In this document: positions 1 to 11,409 of the stretch, in pieces
How positions within the stretch are numbered: the first letter of the stretch is position 1
How the letters are laid out: every line of letters starts with the position of its first letter
Assembly (NCBI GenBank): GCA_022036555.1
Contig: CM039130.1
Span: 5,988,527 to 6,052,526 of the forward strand
Direction: 5' to 3'
Length of the DNA stretch: 64,000 nucleotides
Origin: Microstegium vimineum
Taxonomy: Eukaryota > Streptophyta > Magnoliopsida > Poales > Poaceae
The notes under the pieces: generated by a model
Databases searched by the model: none
The model's input: the letters and a program-made list of their open reading frames with translations, nothing else
What the model was told of the DNA's origin: nothing
Translations under genes and position numbers: made by a program

Positions 1-1664
1 ACAATGCACACCCAAGCTGTCAAAGGTAGCAGAAGCAGAACCCGGAAGCCATTCAAGATTGGCAGCGAGAGACGCAGTAAAACAATAGTGACCAAATTCA
101 AGTCATACAGATCAGCATCAGCACACACCAAAATGACACAGCACAGGACTGTCCAAGGAATGCTTCTTCAACCAAGACCGTGAGAATAGTCAGAGACACT
201 GGATTAGGACACTAGTAGATCAGGCAGCATAGCATGCGACAACCTTATCACAAGATCTACACCATTTCCCTCAAAACCGCCCACAGCATGGTCCTACCCT
301 GAAACCAGCTGTCTACTGGTTTCTATCACAAGATCTACACCATTCACCAAATTACAACCAAGAAAGAGAAGAAAGTAAGCCCGGGGGCTCGTCAAGCTCG
401 CCCACTACAATATTCATGATACAACAAGGACCTCTTACAAGGAAAAACAGAAGATATGTGACAAGGAAACCATACTACAGCTATTTATAAAAGAACAACG
501 GGTGCACATACACCAAGTCCATGAAGAAAAGACAACATCAGCAACAGTACATAAAGGGGAGCAGTAAAGGCAAAAGATTCTACAAGGACTACATTGATGA
601 GATACAAACGGCTACAATAAAAGCAGTATATCAGAGTACTAGATAGGATATCCAGAAGAATATTCCAAGGACAATCATACAACTGGGGACACTTATTGGA
701 GACCAAAAACAACTCGGTCAGCGATCTTACAGATACAACAACCAGAAGCTACCAATACAAGGCCAGTACGAGCCTCATCTACAAAAAGAGATCACAAGTA
801 AAACAACCCAGAAGCTTCCTTAATGCCTGAAGAAAAACCTAGTTCATAGGCAGAAAGCCACTCCCAGCAAATGAGATTGGACAACTCCAGCTCTAGCCTT
901 TCCAGCAAGAATTCGGTGCAAGCACGCATAGCCAGAAAGATAGAGCATACCACGTCAACCAACTCAGGAGCGGCAACGGTTACAGCCCGGAGTTCAGCAG
1001 ACAGATAGAGAAGGCATGGAAGCCATATCACAAGACTTCTTCTACCTGCTACACCAAACTTCCCAGGAAAATCTAACCGAAGAGTTAGTCTACCTCCAAC
1101 TCCATTCACAAGAATTCTTCTACCCACTCGACTACCAGAAGGCAGGCATAAGCCCGGGGGCTGCTCAGTTTCACTCAGCAGCATGATCACCGAACCCTAA
1201 GAATCGAGCTATCAGTGCAAGCACAACACAATATATAGCCAGGAAGAACCACCAAAAGCCAAAAGTCACGAGAAAGAAAAGCAAGAAAACAACAAAAGTT
1301 GACCAAAGCAAACAGTGAAAGCAAGATTCCATACATCCGTGAAAGCACAGTACCTACCAGTGAACAAAATCAGACAGAAGCGGAGTATTTCAGAACCTTC
1401 TGCCGAGTTCTTTTTCAAAAGAACTCGGAGAAGGCCCGAGGGCTGGAAATACATACCATACAAAGTTTTTCTCGGATCCTCCGAATACTTGTACCAAGTA
1501 ATCAGAGGCTTGGGGGCTACACTCAATGAGTGTATCAAAGGTGCATAAAAACCACAAGACAGAGAACACAGAAGATCATTTCATGATTTTTCTTCAAGAA
1601 GAACTCGGCTCGCTTTCAAAGCAACCCGAAATATTGAAGAAAAATCATGAGATGCTCGGGGGCT
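1..1664 (+). mobile_element. G0: 3' internal region of a gypsy-type LTR element (partial)
   Basis: This stretch runs into the LTR at 1665 and is cut by the window edge. I find no gag or pol domain in any frame. What is visible is a gene-poor, purine-rich 3' untranslated region with four copies of a polypurine-tract-like decamer of the form c[ct][ct]gggggct (380, 1153, 1509, 1655). The last copy abuts the LTR. The same arrangement occurs in N1, which suggests a Tat-lineage or related large non-coding gypsy element. Orientation follows from the tract lying left of the LTR. Short open frames at 792-1190 and 1299-1777 have no recognisable product. Confidence 0.6.
380..1664 (+). repeat. Four polypurine-tract-like decamers before the G0 LTR
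   Basis: Near-identical 10-mers lie at 380-389, 1153-1162, 1509-1518 and 1655-1664. The copy at 1655 is directly next to the LTR and is the natural second-strand primer site. The others sit at irregular spacing upstream. Confidence 0.6.
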
Positions 1665-2136
1665 TATCGATGGGATATCCTATAGGATACCCATGGACCG
1701 GCTTACCTAAGCTTTGTGCCTCCTTTCCTCAGCCCACAAAGGAAGACGGACAGAAGAAACCGAATTCTACTTGGTAAAGATGACAAGACCGAAGCACAGT
1801 TTAGGACTCTAAGTTTGTAACCGAGTAGGATTAGAGCAACCCTCAACCAGTTCCTAGACTATAAAGGGCTGGTGAGGGTATCACCCAAAAAACAACGAGA
1901 ACATACTACGTAACACCCGATACGTAGAGCGACACACAACACTTTGTATTATGATCAAGAGCAATAACAAGCGACTCAACTGGACGTAAGGTTATTACTC
2001 GACCTTGTCGAGGTCCTGAACCAGTATAAACCGTGTGTCCCTGCGTGTCCAACCACCAAGGTTTCACTATTCACCGAGGCACGAACTACTGTCTTGGGTA
2101 ACCCCGTGGCAGGCTATTGGTGGTAAAACATCGATA
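1665..2136 (+). repeat. G0 3' LTR (472 bp)
   Basis: The segment begins TATCGATG and ends CATCGATA, an 8-bp terminal inverted repeat, and it starts immediately after a polypurine tract. A narrower TG...CA reading (1671-2130) is possible, but it would leave six bases between tract and LTR. The interior has a short run resembling a promoter near 1858-1866 (tataaaggg) and a U5-like tail. The sequence to the right belongs to another element, so no second LTR is visible and the target duplication cannot be confirmed. Confidence 0.6.
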
Positions 2137-3097
2137 GTTGAGCATGCTTTAAAGGTAAGTACAACTAAGATGATGTAGCAACATGGCAAAAGGTGTTTTT
2201 ATGATGGGTTATCCCCCAAGCTTGAATTTTGCAAAAATCAAGATTGGATGAATGAAATTCAATGTTGCATGATGATTGGTTGGACATACCTTATGCTTGT
2301 TATTCCTTCATTCTTTCTGCTCTATACCTGGAAAAGTTAGTGACAAAAATACCCGAAAGAATATAATCATATAATTCTATGCTCGTTTCACAAAGGTAGG
2401 CAACACAAGGTGAATGTTAAGATCTGAGAGGTACTTGTTTTAAGACACTTAGCTTGTCCTAGGAAAACCTTTTAAGATGTGTTTTTTAGTGACATGGTTT
2501 CCCTTCTATTACCCATCTCAAGATTTACATAACGAGATCTACAAAATTTGTGATAAACATATGCATCAACAACCTCCCTTTTGAAGTATTTGCAAAAATA
2601 AAGCGAGAGGGTGTTGGTGATGTCATGAGTGGTGATGATAGAAAGACCAACGGGTTTGGGAGATGTCTCATATGAGCATGGGTGTAAGAATATAGTTATG
2701 GAATAGATTCCATGCTCATTGATATCATCTTCCGCTCCAATCTCTATGGTTGATTCTTCATGTAAGTTCAAAATTCCACTTGGATTGGTAACTCTCAAAC
2801 TGGTCTTGTTCGGGGCCTCCTCTATACTTGGATGATTCATATTTTCAAATGAAGTTAAAACTAAACCAAGACTAGAGAAAGATTGCTCCCAAACCATGGC
2901 AATACAAGCAGGGCGAAGCTCATAGCCATTTATAAGAATGAGAGGTGAAGAAGGTGGAGTCTCCAACAAGTCGCCCTTTAGAGTAGAGTATTTATAGTTT
3001 TGGTAAAATGAATATGGTAAGGTGAGAAAGATGATAAAAAGAAAAAAGGAAAAAGGTAGATGGATGACCTCGGTTCGAAACTAGAATAGCTACCATT
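2137..3097 (-). mobile_element. X: 5' internal region of a minus-strand LTR element
   Basis: This lies just downstream (on the minus strand) of the X primer-binding site, so it should be the 5' untranslated region and any gag start. The only sizeable frame is 2472-2969 (about 165 codons). I recognise no gag, zinc-knuckle or pol motif in it. The region ends abruptly at the G0 LTR, which suggests that G0 inserted here or that X is truncated. X may be a large non-coding element, but its remainder is not visible. Confidence 0.45.
2472..2969 (-). CDS. Hypothetical ORF inside element X
   Basis: An open minus-strand frame of about 165 codons. The protein starts with a short Pro/Ser-rich segment and has no motif I recognise: no protease DSG/DGG, no CCHC and no RT motif. 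It sits about 130 bp downstream of the primer-binding site, where gag or a leader ORF would normally begin. It could be the N-terminal part of a diverged gag or a chance frame. Confidence 0.25.
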   Translation of the reverse strand: MLETPPSSPLILINGYELRPACIAMVWEQSFSSLGLVLTSFENMNHPSIEEAPNKTSLRVTNPSGILNLHEESTIEIGAEDDINEHGIYSITIFLHPCSYETSPKPVGLSIITTHDITNTLSLYFCKYFKREVVDAYVYHKFCRSRYVNLEMGNRRETMSLKNTS

Positions 3098-3114
3098 CCC
3101 CGGCAACGGCGCCA
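3098..3114 (-). other. Primer-binding site of element X
   Basis: On the minus strand this reads tggcgccgttgccgggg, a primer-binding motif common in plant gypsy elements. It sits 7 bp inside the LTR edge at 3122, as expected for a 5' LTR on the minus strand. Confidence 0.75.
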
Positions 3115-3121
3115 GAAAGCT

Positions 3122-4861
3122 TGTTGGTATTTCTTAACGCAAACAGATAAATCCGCAAGCACACGGATACCGCTGTAGCTTTCACCTGTGAGTATTCCAA
3201 GGGTATCAATTTCCACGGGGAACGTGAAGTGTACTAGAGAAGAACTAAGAATGTCCAAGGATAGATAAGATAAATGGGTAGAGAGATGTTAGAGTTTTCT
3301 AAGGGGTTTATCTAATCAAAGGCCCACTAAACTCTACTTACTTTGGAGCAACAGTACCTTCCCCACTCTCGAATAAGACTGGGAAAAAAGGTAGTCAGGG
3401 GAAGGTTGCCAAAAGCTCTACGAAAACACCAACCTGAACGTGGTGGACTACAAAGGCCTTACAGAGCTGTCACCCCTGAGGCTACCACAACTATCCATAG
3501 GATTGGGTGCAAACTCAAGTAAACTCTAGTCTAGACACCACGTCTACACTATCGCTTACTACTCTAATCCGAATTCAAGACTAGAGCACTCAATACGAGC
3601 GGAGATCCCGTAAATAGAATAAAGTAAGAACTAAAATAAGATACTTAGAAATAATAAATGAAGACCCTGGAGATTGCTCCGAACCAAATGCTGCAAAAGT
3701 ACAATGTTGAGGAAGATCCGACAGATCCGGCTCCTCCTAGCTCTCTCCTCCTCTCTCTCACCTCTAATTACAACTAGATGAAATAGAACTAGAAGAACTA
3801 GATCTAGACAACTAGAGGGACCTCTCTCCTTCTCTACATCTAATTGAAACCCTAGCTTTTGCTCCAGAGAAGAATAATGAGATGAGATGATCCTCAGGGG
3901 GGTCAGGGGCCTTCCTTATATAGCCTCCTCAAATGAACGTCGGCCGTCGGATCAAACCGACCTTACACTAGTAGAGAGACCACCTGTAGTCCCAGTTGGG
4001 AACACCTTTTAGTCCCGGTTTCCCAACTGGGACTACGGTTCCGGGACTAAAGGTGCTATTCTTTAGTCCCGGCGGCCACAACCAGGACTAAAGGTCCCTC
4101 CAGCCAAAAAAGAAAATAATCCCTACAACACTGCCCTCCGCGAGATTCGAACTCAAGACCTCATGCACTGCCTCGCGCGTGACTTACCACCCCACCTATG
4201 CAACTCATCTGACAAAAGATGGGACTCTTTCCTTTTGAACCCACCTACCGAGGGACCTTTAGTCCCGGTTCGTAACACCAACTGGGACCAAAGGGTCTAC
4301 CTTTAGTCCCAGTTTTTAACACCAACCGGGACTAAAGGTGGGAATAAAAAGCCCCACATGCAAAAGCCTGCTGTATGAGACATTGAGCAAGGGACTTTAG
4401 TACCAACCGGGACTAAAGGTCTTTTTAGTCTCGATCGCAAAAAAAACGGAGACTAAATCCAATTTTACATTCGGTTCAAAGTCCTATTCTCTACTAGTGT
4501 TAAGCGAAGGGTTTAGATTGATCCTCAAAGGCGGTGGAGCATGATCCGCGAAGTTGGCCCTAATTGGCCAGAATAGTAGAGCGGGCGCCCTGACTCCGGG
4601 CCCGTTTCGCCTCCCGTTCATTCTAGTGTCTTCTGGAACCCTCTAGAGTATAGAAAATTGTGCGGTTGATAATTATTCTTTATGTAAACTTGGCATGTGG
4701 GTCTTTCCTTGGTATTTCCTGATAACCCCTTGCAGAAACAAACATTCACCAAAACTTGTGGAATTCTGTTAGTATAAACCCTAATTCTAGCTATGGGTTT
4801 CATTTAGATCCTTTTCCTTGTTTAGTTGACGGTTAAAATTGGTACTTAAGGACTGTCCACA
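3122..4861 (-). repeat. X 5' LTR, interrupted by a CACTA miniature element
   Basis: On the plus strand it begins tgttgg and ends tccaca, giving TG...CA ends on the minus strand. The primer-binding site abuts its left edge. The uninterrupted LTR would be about 1.2 kb; a 534-bp CACTA element plus its 3-bp duplication account for the rest. The other LTR of X is not in the window. Confidence 0.75.
3966..4499. mobile_element. Non-autonomous CACTA (En/Spm-type) miniature transposon
   Basis: The ends are CACTAGTAGAGA at the left and its reverse complement at the right. A perfect 3-bp target duplication TTA flanks it (3963-3965 and 4500-4502). The interior has multiple direct and inverted copies of TTTAGTCCCGG / CCGGGACTAAA, the subterminal repeats typical of grass CACTA miniatures. 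There is no transposase frame, so movement depended on an autonomous relative. It inserted into the X LTR after X did. Confidence 0.92.
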
Positions 4862-5694
4862 GCTATTCACCCCCCTCTAGCCATCTAGGACCTTTCAATC
4901 GGCCCAAGTCTAGCCGTGAGGGTATGGGGGTTTTATCCCCCCCCCCCCACAAAGGGAGTAGATCATTTTGAGAATATAGCATGAAGGAGAGTTGGCACTC
5001 ATCCACCTCCACCGTTGGATCCCTCCTACCGCAGAAAAACATTTCCAAGAGTTTTTCTATAGCTTATACTCTTTAAATCACTGTTGGAAAGTTATTTATA
5101 TAAAAATCATTTTGTATGTTTCTACTTAAAAACAATTTTTTTATATCTTATTTGTGTTCTAGAGAGTCATTCTGATTTTTTATCTTTGGCTAGCAAGAAA
5201 TTCAGAATAGAAGATAACTATATTTGAATAACCAATTCAAGAGTATATTGGAGGGGTATTTTTTCATTAGAATCTCTATTAACAACAATTAAGAGGGATT
5301 TATATAATCACTTGGAGTTGCTCTAATGCTTGTTGATGCAAAATTCAACCAAACACTTAAGCACTAGAGCATACGGCTTGCAAAACCTTTGTAACTAGTT
5401 TCTAGAAAATAGCTGACCAACTTTAGGTCTTATTTGGATGCACATGTATTCATCTTAATTTACATGTGTTGGAGTGGATTGGAGTAGAACTTAGTTTAAT
5501 TTTCGCCTAATACATTTAACACATATGAATTGAGATAAATACATATGTTTTCAAAGAAGGACTTACATGGGTTCACATCTCAATGCACAACATGAACAAC
5601 TCACATAACACATGTTGATCATATATGAACCAAAAAACTTCTCACTAGTGATTCTCATGCTTTCATTTACAATGCAAACTAGTAACAGGGTAAA
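4862..5694. other. AT-rich interval without a gene
   Basis: No coding frame or complete element is recognised. A short piece at about 4863-4900 resembles the pyrimidine-rich 3' end of a copia LTR (ctattcaccccc). A homopolymer C run lies near 4939. The rest is AT-rich, low-information DNA with unassigned remnants. Confidence 0.5.
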
Positions 5695-7000
5695 TCTATA
5701 CCTATTAATAAAGAGGTAAAATTTCAGCCATTTTTTGTCCGTCTTTCCCTAAATAACTCCATGAATGTTTGTTTATGTTTATTTTTATATGGATTGTTCT
5801 ACTCCAATACGAGTTGTCACTTGAAACTTACCAAATTAAGAATCCAAGAATCCTATCCGATTTCAAACGAATTGGGTTATGTACGTGTGACCGGACTCAT
5901 AATACAAATCCAAGATCTCTAGATTCTAAGTAACCTGAATAGAATAGAATCTTAATCCTAATTTAAATAAAAAATATATAAGGAAGTGTTAAGAGCCAAC
6001 GACGACAAAAGGCAATAGAGCGCAGAATGAGCTTGAAAGGGAGAATGGCGTGATATTGGACTTTAGTAAGCATGCCTTGTCCAAGTGAAGAAGCCCAGTC
6101 ATGATGGCGCAAGGACTGCAGCCTATGTGCCGAACTGATCCTAAGGGGATCCTGTAATAGATTTGGGGGGATTTTCGTTAGACAAATTGTCTTCCTCCTC
6201 TCATATCTCTCTCATCTATGAATTCCCTTCTCCCATTTCTCCCTCCATTCTTGTGCTTCTCTGATCGATTGTATCAGTTACTCATTGAGATATAGCCGAA
6301 TCATAATTTAGATCAAGGCCAAATAGAATATAATACCAAATCAAGATCAAATACATAATAAATCAAGGCCACCAACCATTATATAGCAAAGACACAAACG
6401 CCCAGGTCCGCACCTGACATTGCCTGCGAAAATCACCAAGAGAGCCGCACTAGTCCAACGATATTGCCGGTCTGGTTATTGTGTCCAGATCGTTGTGGAG
6501 CTCGCCGCTACCAGTCTAGCAAGATCCGCATCCACGAGCTGCTAGGACACGCCCTCACCAGCTAACTATCGCCGGAGGTATCCTGGACCCTCTCGTGATC
6601 TGCCGGGGACGTGCCCTTGCCTACCGCCACCGGGGACGCGGCCTCACGAGTGACCTACAACAGGGAAGGAATAAAGTAGAGCAGCAGGTCGCCATCGATT
6701 CGAGTGCCATAGGAGGAAGAGAAAGAGCAGGGAATAGAGGGAAGGGAGCACCGAAGGAGGAGCACTAGGGGAGAGAGACGAGCGGGATGGGAGATTGGGA
6801 GGATGAGGTAGGGACGCGGCGTCAGTGGTAGTGCAGAACGCGTCCTTTTCAGCTTTGTGGTAATATGGTGTGCGTGAGTTTCTCTTTATTTTTTCTTATT
6901 CTTTTTTATTTTTATAAAAAAATCAGCAAGCATATATATAAATAAAATATATACATTTATTAATAGAATTCTATGAGCTTGCTTTAGGCTTCCCCCAACA
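5695..7000 (+). mobile_element. Possible Helitron 5' end followed by a gene-like GC-rich patch
   Basis: The sequence TCTATACCTATTAATAAAG at 5695 follows an A and resembles the 5' ends of grass Helitrons (TC start, AT-rich). Downstream, 6390-6840 is GC-rich with CG-containing trinucleotides, unlike the AT-rich surroundings, and could be a captured fragment. I could not find a convincing 3' hairpin plus CTRR end, so the right boundary is arbitrary. Confidence 0.25.
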
Positions 7001-7344
7001 TGGTCTACTGATAGTGTCGATTATCTCTAACAAAAACACCCAATTACAAGACTCATTTAAGGTTTAGATAGTACTAGAGTCAAAAGGTTTAATATCTATT
7101 CAACATCTTCTACAACAAGACTACAAATAGAATTCTTTCTACAAATGTATCTCTAAGGAAGAGAAAACTCATATTTGGATTGTGCCTTCAGACAACCCGA
7201 AATAGAACTTCTGTATAGGTACTCCATTGGAGGCTGATTTTATGTCTCCTTTGGATCACCTGTTGAAGATAGTCTTACTAGATCTCAAATTCTATATCTC
7301 TGTCTTTATACCTAAAACTCTATCTTCTATAGATTCTTATCTAT
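7001..7344. other. Interval with no recognised feature
   Basis: AT-rich DNA left of the G- integrase relic. I see no frame, terminal repeat or RNA gene. The G- integrase similarity decays near 7345, so a deletion or old insertion boundary lies about here. Confidence 0.4.
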
Positions 7345-7600
7345 TGCACATATATATATTATTTTAATTATTCTGTTAGACATCATAAATCTGCGCATGA
7401 TATCTTGTATGAATTCTGTTGTTTTTTTTGTGCTATACTTAACTAGTGGTTTGTATTCAACCCACTTAGTGAACTTATCCACTGCCACAAATATGTATTC
7501 AAATCCTCCTTTTGCCTTTTTGAGAGGTCCGACTTGATCTAACCCCCAACATGAGAAGGGGTAGGCTGATGGTATGCAAATTAGATTGTGCGCTGGGACG
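7345..7600 (-). pseudogene. G- integrase core, N-terminal part (split by N1)
   Basis: On the minus strand the frame reads through the integrase core start, with the signature FVAVDKFTKW followed by an EFI helix segment, and then degenerates near 7345 before the second catalytic Asp. The first catalytic Asp lies in the pre-FVAVD strand region (WGLDQVGP). It is the continuation of the zinc-region sequence at 11911-12182; N1 and its target duplication separate the two halves. Confidence 0.75.
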
Positions 7601-8095
7601 TGTTGGGGATATTAGCTCGGTATATCCCCAGGGACCTTATGGGTCTACCGACCAGGAGACGGCCCAGCCCGCGAGGCCTTGCGGCACGCGACCAGCCCGC
7701 CGTGCTCGCAGGACTCCGAAGAAGTCTTGCTTGCCAAGAAAGATCCTAGTAGATAGACTCAGATTCCTTGCCATAGGGAACCGATCGTAATCTGTTAGAA
7801 TATGAAAATTGTAACCCTGCTCCCCGGCTATATAAGGCGAGCAGGGACCACCCTCAAAAACTCTCTCACAACCTCTCTCAGATCATCTACAGATCTTGTA
7901 ACCTAATACGCAAGATCAATCCAGCCACCAAAACACAGGACATAGGGTATTACGGCGACTTGCCGACCTGAACCTGTATAAATCGCCGTGTCTACGCTCT
8001 CTGTGTTACGCTTGATCGTCGTCGTCACACCTCCGCCTACAATCTACTACCATATGGTACCCCCTAGGTAGACTGCGACGCATATTTCGTCGACA
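7601..8095 (+). repeat. N1 5' LTR
   Basis: It starts TGTTGGGGATAT and ends CGACA. A TATA box (ctatataagg) sits near 7829-7838, followed by a C/T-rich transcript start region. It matches the 3' LTR along its whole length. Confidence 0.93.
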
Positions 8096-8096
8096 G

Positions 8097-8116
8097 TTGG
8101 CGCGCCAGGTAGGGGG
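8097..8116 (+). other. N1 primer-binding site
   Basis: The sequence ttggcgcgccaggtaggggg begins one base after the 5' LTR. It is the primer-binding motif I associate with grass Tat/RIRE2-type gypsy elements. The tRNA identity was not determined. Confidence 0.8.
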
Positions 8117-9278
8117 TGTGTGCATCGACTTCATGGCTCGTCAAGCGGTTACTTTTCCGGATTCGATGGTCCTCCCGGCGACCGGCACCGTGCTCCAGAT
8201 TGGATCTATGTCCTGGACCGTTGGATCTACTCCACGCGGCGCAGACACGACGCCACCCGTGCGTTGCTCCCCTGCGCCGATACACCATCCGCGAAAGAAG
8301 ATCGACATCGACGACCTAGTCGACGCCATGGATCGCTCCAGCAGCGGTATCATGGATTGCCTCGACCTCGTACAGGTGGCACGATGCCGACTCTCCGGCC
8401 ACCACCCCACGGCGTATGACGATCTTCGCAACACGCTCACGACATAGAGTGACCGCTCCAAAAAACACCCACACCGTATCACCATCATAAAAACATCAAT
8501 AACATTCGGCGACCAGGACAGTGCGACTACTAACGATCGATGACCTCTCCAAAACACTCCCATAGTGTTCGACGACCTCGCCAAAACGCAATAGGGCGTT
8601 TCTCCAAACAGCATGGCCATAACCAAAAAGCTTCCAAAGCTAGTCTATCAATGAGTCATAAAGAATAGAAGTAGCTACCCTAATTGTTACGACCACGTTG
8701 ACAGACCTCCCAAATGGTATTTCCCCCAACAACCAGGCGATATCATTTGGGTCGGGAGCCATGAGGCTATGCGTCCAGAATCTGTACACGACCACGGTAC
8801 GGTCGACGACTCTACAAGCAACATGGCTTTTTGCCCAGCGTCTACAGGAACGGTCTGCACATGCCCTAGTCACGCCATGATTGAGCCTCTCAGAAAAAGG
8901 ACCTGTCTCTAGTATCATCCTAAGCGTGCATGAGTTGTTCGCCCTCTGCGCCGTGGATTGCCAGCAGCGTGCCTCCTTGGGAGTCCTTTTGTATCCTACG
9001 CGTGAAGAGGCGCTAGCCCTACGACCTGGACCATTTGAGACCCAAGGCCGAACGTTTCATCGCTACGGCTCACGACTTAGCAGGCACGACAAGAAAGACA
9101 AGTGAAACAAAAGCTCACCACCCCGAATATATTACAGCTTTGTAGTTTTTCACTTATACGTCCGAATACTTGTATCCGAGATACAAATTATCGCTGTGTC
9201 ACAGCAAAATAGAACAAAAGATAAAGTCGAGACTCTGAGACAGAAGAGACCACACCTAAAGACAAGCCATTCCAATGA
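8117..9278 (+). other. N1 5' internal region without a recognised gene
   Basis: GC-rich DNA with overlapping open frames on both strands, the longest being 8097-8447 on plus and 8141-8626 on minus. None shows a gag, zinc-knuckle, protease or polymerase motif. It may be a decayed leader and gag start or further captured DNA. Confidence 0.4.
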
Positions 9279-10045
9279 TTACAACTTCATCCTACTAATG
9301 CGATAAGCGACCACCTCACTAATATTCCTAGTCCAGAGATCAAACTCATGCCGAAGCTGACATTGTAGGCTACAGTACATAATGATCTCAGGCGTGTTGG
9401 TACCAAAGCGACGACACTCGTCCCAGATGCACTGATGAGGACCGGCGACGACGACCAACCCCGGCACATCCTCTGGAGCGCGAACCCAACGATGCTGCCA
9501 GATGACATGAAGATCGTCACGAGAGCGATGTCGAAGATGACGCAAAACTCGATCACAAAACCGACCATCTGGAAGGGCACCTCCGCCGAGGCAACCAAGG
9601 ATAGCAAGCATCTCTGGATTCGCCGAATCAGCGTAATACAGCATCATGGCCCTGAAGTACATCGCAACATCATCTCCGGCAGCCACCGCCCTACCAAAAA
9701 GCTCCTGCCCAACATGATCTCTCCCCCACAACATCAATCTCTCCGCACCACCAAAGAACAACGCCTTGGGGTGACCGGCCGCAAGAAAACGCTGCTCGAA
9801 GGCAGTCTCCAGGAAAGGATAGTAAGGTTGGCAAAAGTCCTGAAGACGCCGAAGAGACACGAGCCGAATCGTCGAAGCGTCATTCAAAATCGGCAGAAGA
9901 GACGGCAGGTTGGGCGAATCCTCGCATACTCACGCACATTGTCGCCGCCGTCGATCACATGAAGAAGAATCCGAAAGTCCAAGTCCTCAGGCAAAGCCAG
10001 CAAGGTGGCGAAACCCACTGCAAGGCGCGCGCTGTCTCCCTCCAT
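9279..10045 (-). pseudogene. Captured F-box family gene, antisense to N1
   Basis: The minus-strand frame starts at an ATG at 10045 and opens with an F-box-like segment (LPEDLDFRILLHVI, then a VREYARIR helix and a TCR turn). A one-base frameshift near 9900 moves the frame; the rest (about 200 codons to 9279) has a Sel1-like stretch (GRAVAAGDDVAMYF) and a Cys/His tail ending near YCSLQCQLRHE. This order fits grass and Arabidopsis At2g35280-like F-box proteins, substrate receptors of SCF ubiquitin ligases. About 255 codons is close to a full gene without introns, so it may derive from an mRNA or a single-exon gene. The frameshift suggests it is no longer functional. The family assignment is from memory of motifs, not a search. 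Confidence 0.65.
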
Positions 10046-10480
10046 CTTCGCCGACCAAACCCTAGCACCGACGAACCCTCCTACTCTTCGCCTAAACTTT
10101 GCTAGCGGCACACGTGGAGATTATTAACAAGACGGATGGGAATCCTCTTGGATCACCAACAATATATGGCACCGAATCACCGGCTATTCGAATCCTAATC
10201 GCTCTAAGGCAAAGAAACGCGACCCTTCCCGTTCCGTCAACCATCAGGATAGCCTTTTATACCAAGTGGTGCGGCGCTTCGACTTCAAGGGTTTTTGGGA
10301 AACTGCAACGATCAAATACGGAACCGCCACGCCGCCTGCCTGTTGCGCCTCAAAAACGGGCCGATAATCACGCAGATAAAACACGACCCATTTACTTCCT
10401 CTTCCTTATACATTTACTTATAGTCAACTACATGATTTACGGCTAATAATTTTTCTTTGCAATTTCACAAACGCTATAGT
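10046..10480. other. N1 interior between the F-box gene and the tract repeats
   Basis: This is the sequence upstream of the F-box start, so it could hold captured promoter or 5' untranslated DNA. I see no clear TATA box, coding domain or repeat. The F-box frame stays open upstream to 10111 with a GTG, but the ATG at 10045 is the natural start. Confidence 0.35.
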
Positions 10481-11409
10481 CCCGGGGACTGGGCGCGCAT
10501 CTTTGTTATTTTTATGCAGCAACAGTAGATGACTACAATAATCTGGTAGACAGAATTCACAGAGTGGACGACACAAACACGCTCGGGGACTCCGTTGACA
10601 GCAACCACCACCCGAGTACTGATCGCATTCCCAACCAGGCTCGGGGGCTTCGTCCACCTACACACCGAGCAAGCCTCGGGGACTGCGGCTAAGGCATCGA
10701 AGGATAAGACCCGGGGACTGACGCCCGGGGACTGCGAATAAAAACCAAATGACCCTGATGCAAGAACCTCTTCAAGCTCCTTCCATCAGGCTCGGGGACT
10801 ACGGGTATTCGCAGTCGTTTCTTACTAAACCAGTATTTCAATTCTTTATTCTCTACATACATGATCCTGATACAAGAAGCTCCCAGTTTCTTACATCAGG
10901 CTCGGGGACTACGGGTATTTGCAGTCATTTTTTGCAAACTTATGCTTCAATCTTCATTTAAATACCTTATGCACTATTTTATAAAGCATGGCACCACGTG
11001 CATACTTCACCTGCTACCATGCTCGGGGACTAAGTGGGTACACTTCACCTTGCGGTGAATGTACTGATTTTCTTCTCGACAAAGCTCTGCCATTTTTTGT
11101 GTATTGTTTTTCCAGAGCCTAAGTGGGTACACTTCACCAGGGAAGGACTTTCCAAAGGTTTTTTTCTTCTTCAGCACGTCACATTCTTCCAACAAGCAGC
11201 CACAACATCCGGCAAGGCGACCAGCTCGCTCATCAAGCTACGACATTCTCGACCAGCTCATCCTGGTCGGGAGACTTCTCCAAGCAGCACCTCGACCAGC
11301 CACCCTGGTCGGGACTCTACGACAACCACTCCGCATGATGGCGACCAGCTAAACGCCTCCGAGGATGAAGTTGTGGGCTCGCCAGAAGAATGCAACGTGC
11401 TCGGGGACT
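10481..11409 (+). repeat. Ten polypurine-tract-like decamers before the N1 3' LTR
   Basis: Copies of c[ct]cgggga/gct lie at 10481, 10582, 10640, 10675, 10710, 10724, 10791, 10901, 11022 and 11400. Only the last one abuts the LTR and would be the working second-strand primer. Two are embedded in a local tandem duplication (10785-10817 and 10895-10926), and the phrase 'taagtgggtacacttcacc' is also duplicated near 11031 and 11119. Confidence 0.85.

Noticed and set aside
4863..4900. Copia LTR end 'ctattcaccccc'
   Set aside because: Too short and without a following primer-binding site; mentioned only as a possible relic.
5425..5570. Possible miniature inverted-repeat element beginning 'ggtcttatttggatgcac'
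   Set aside because: No matching inverted end or target duplication could be found.
6961..7010. Helitron 3' end at the 'ctgat' near 7008
   Set aside because: There is no GC-rich hairpin just upstream, and the following base does not fit a CTRR-T junction.
8064..9105. Overlapping frames in N1 as a gag gene
   Set aside because: No gag core, zinc knuckle or consistent frame; possible decay cannot be told from chance.
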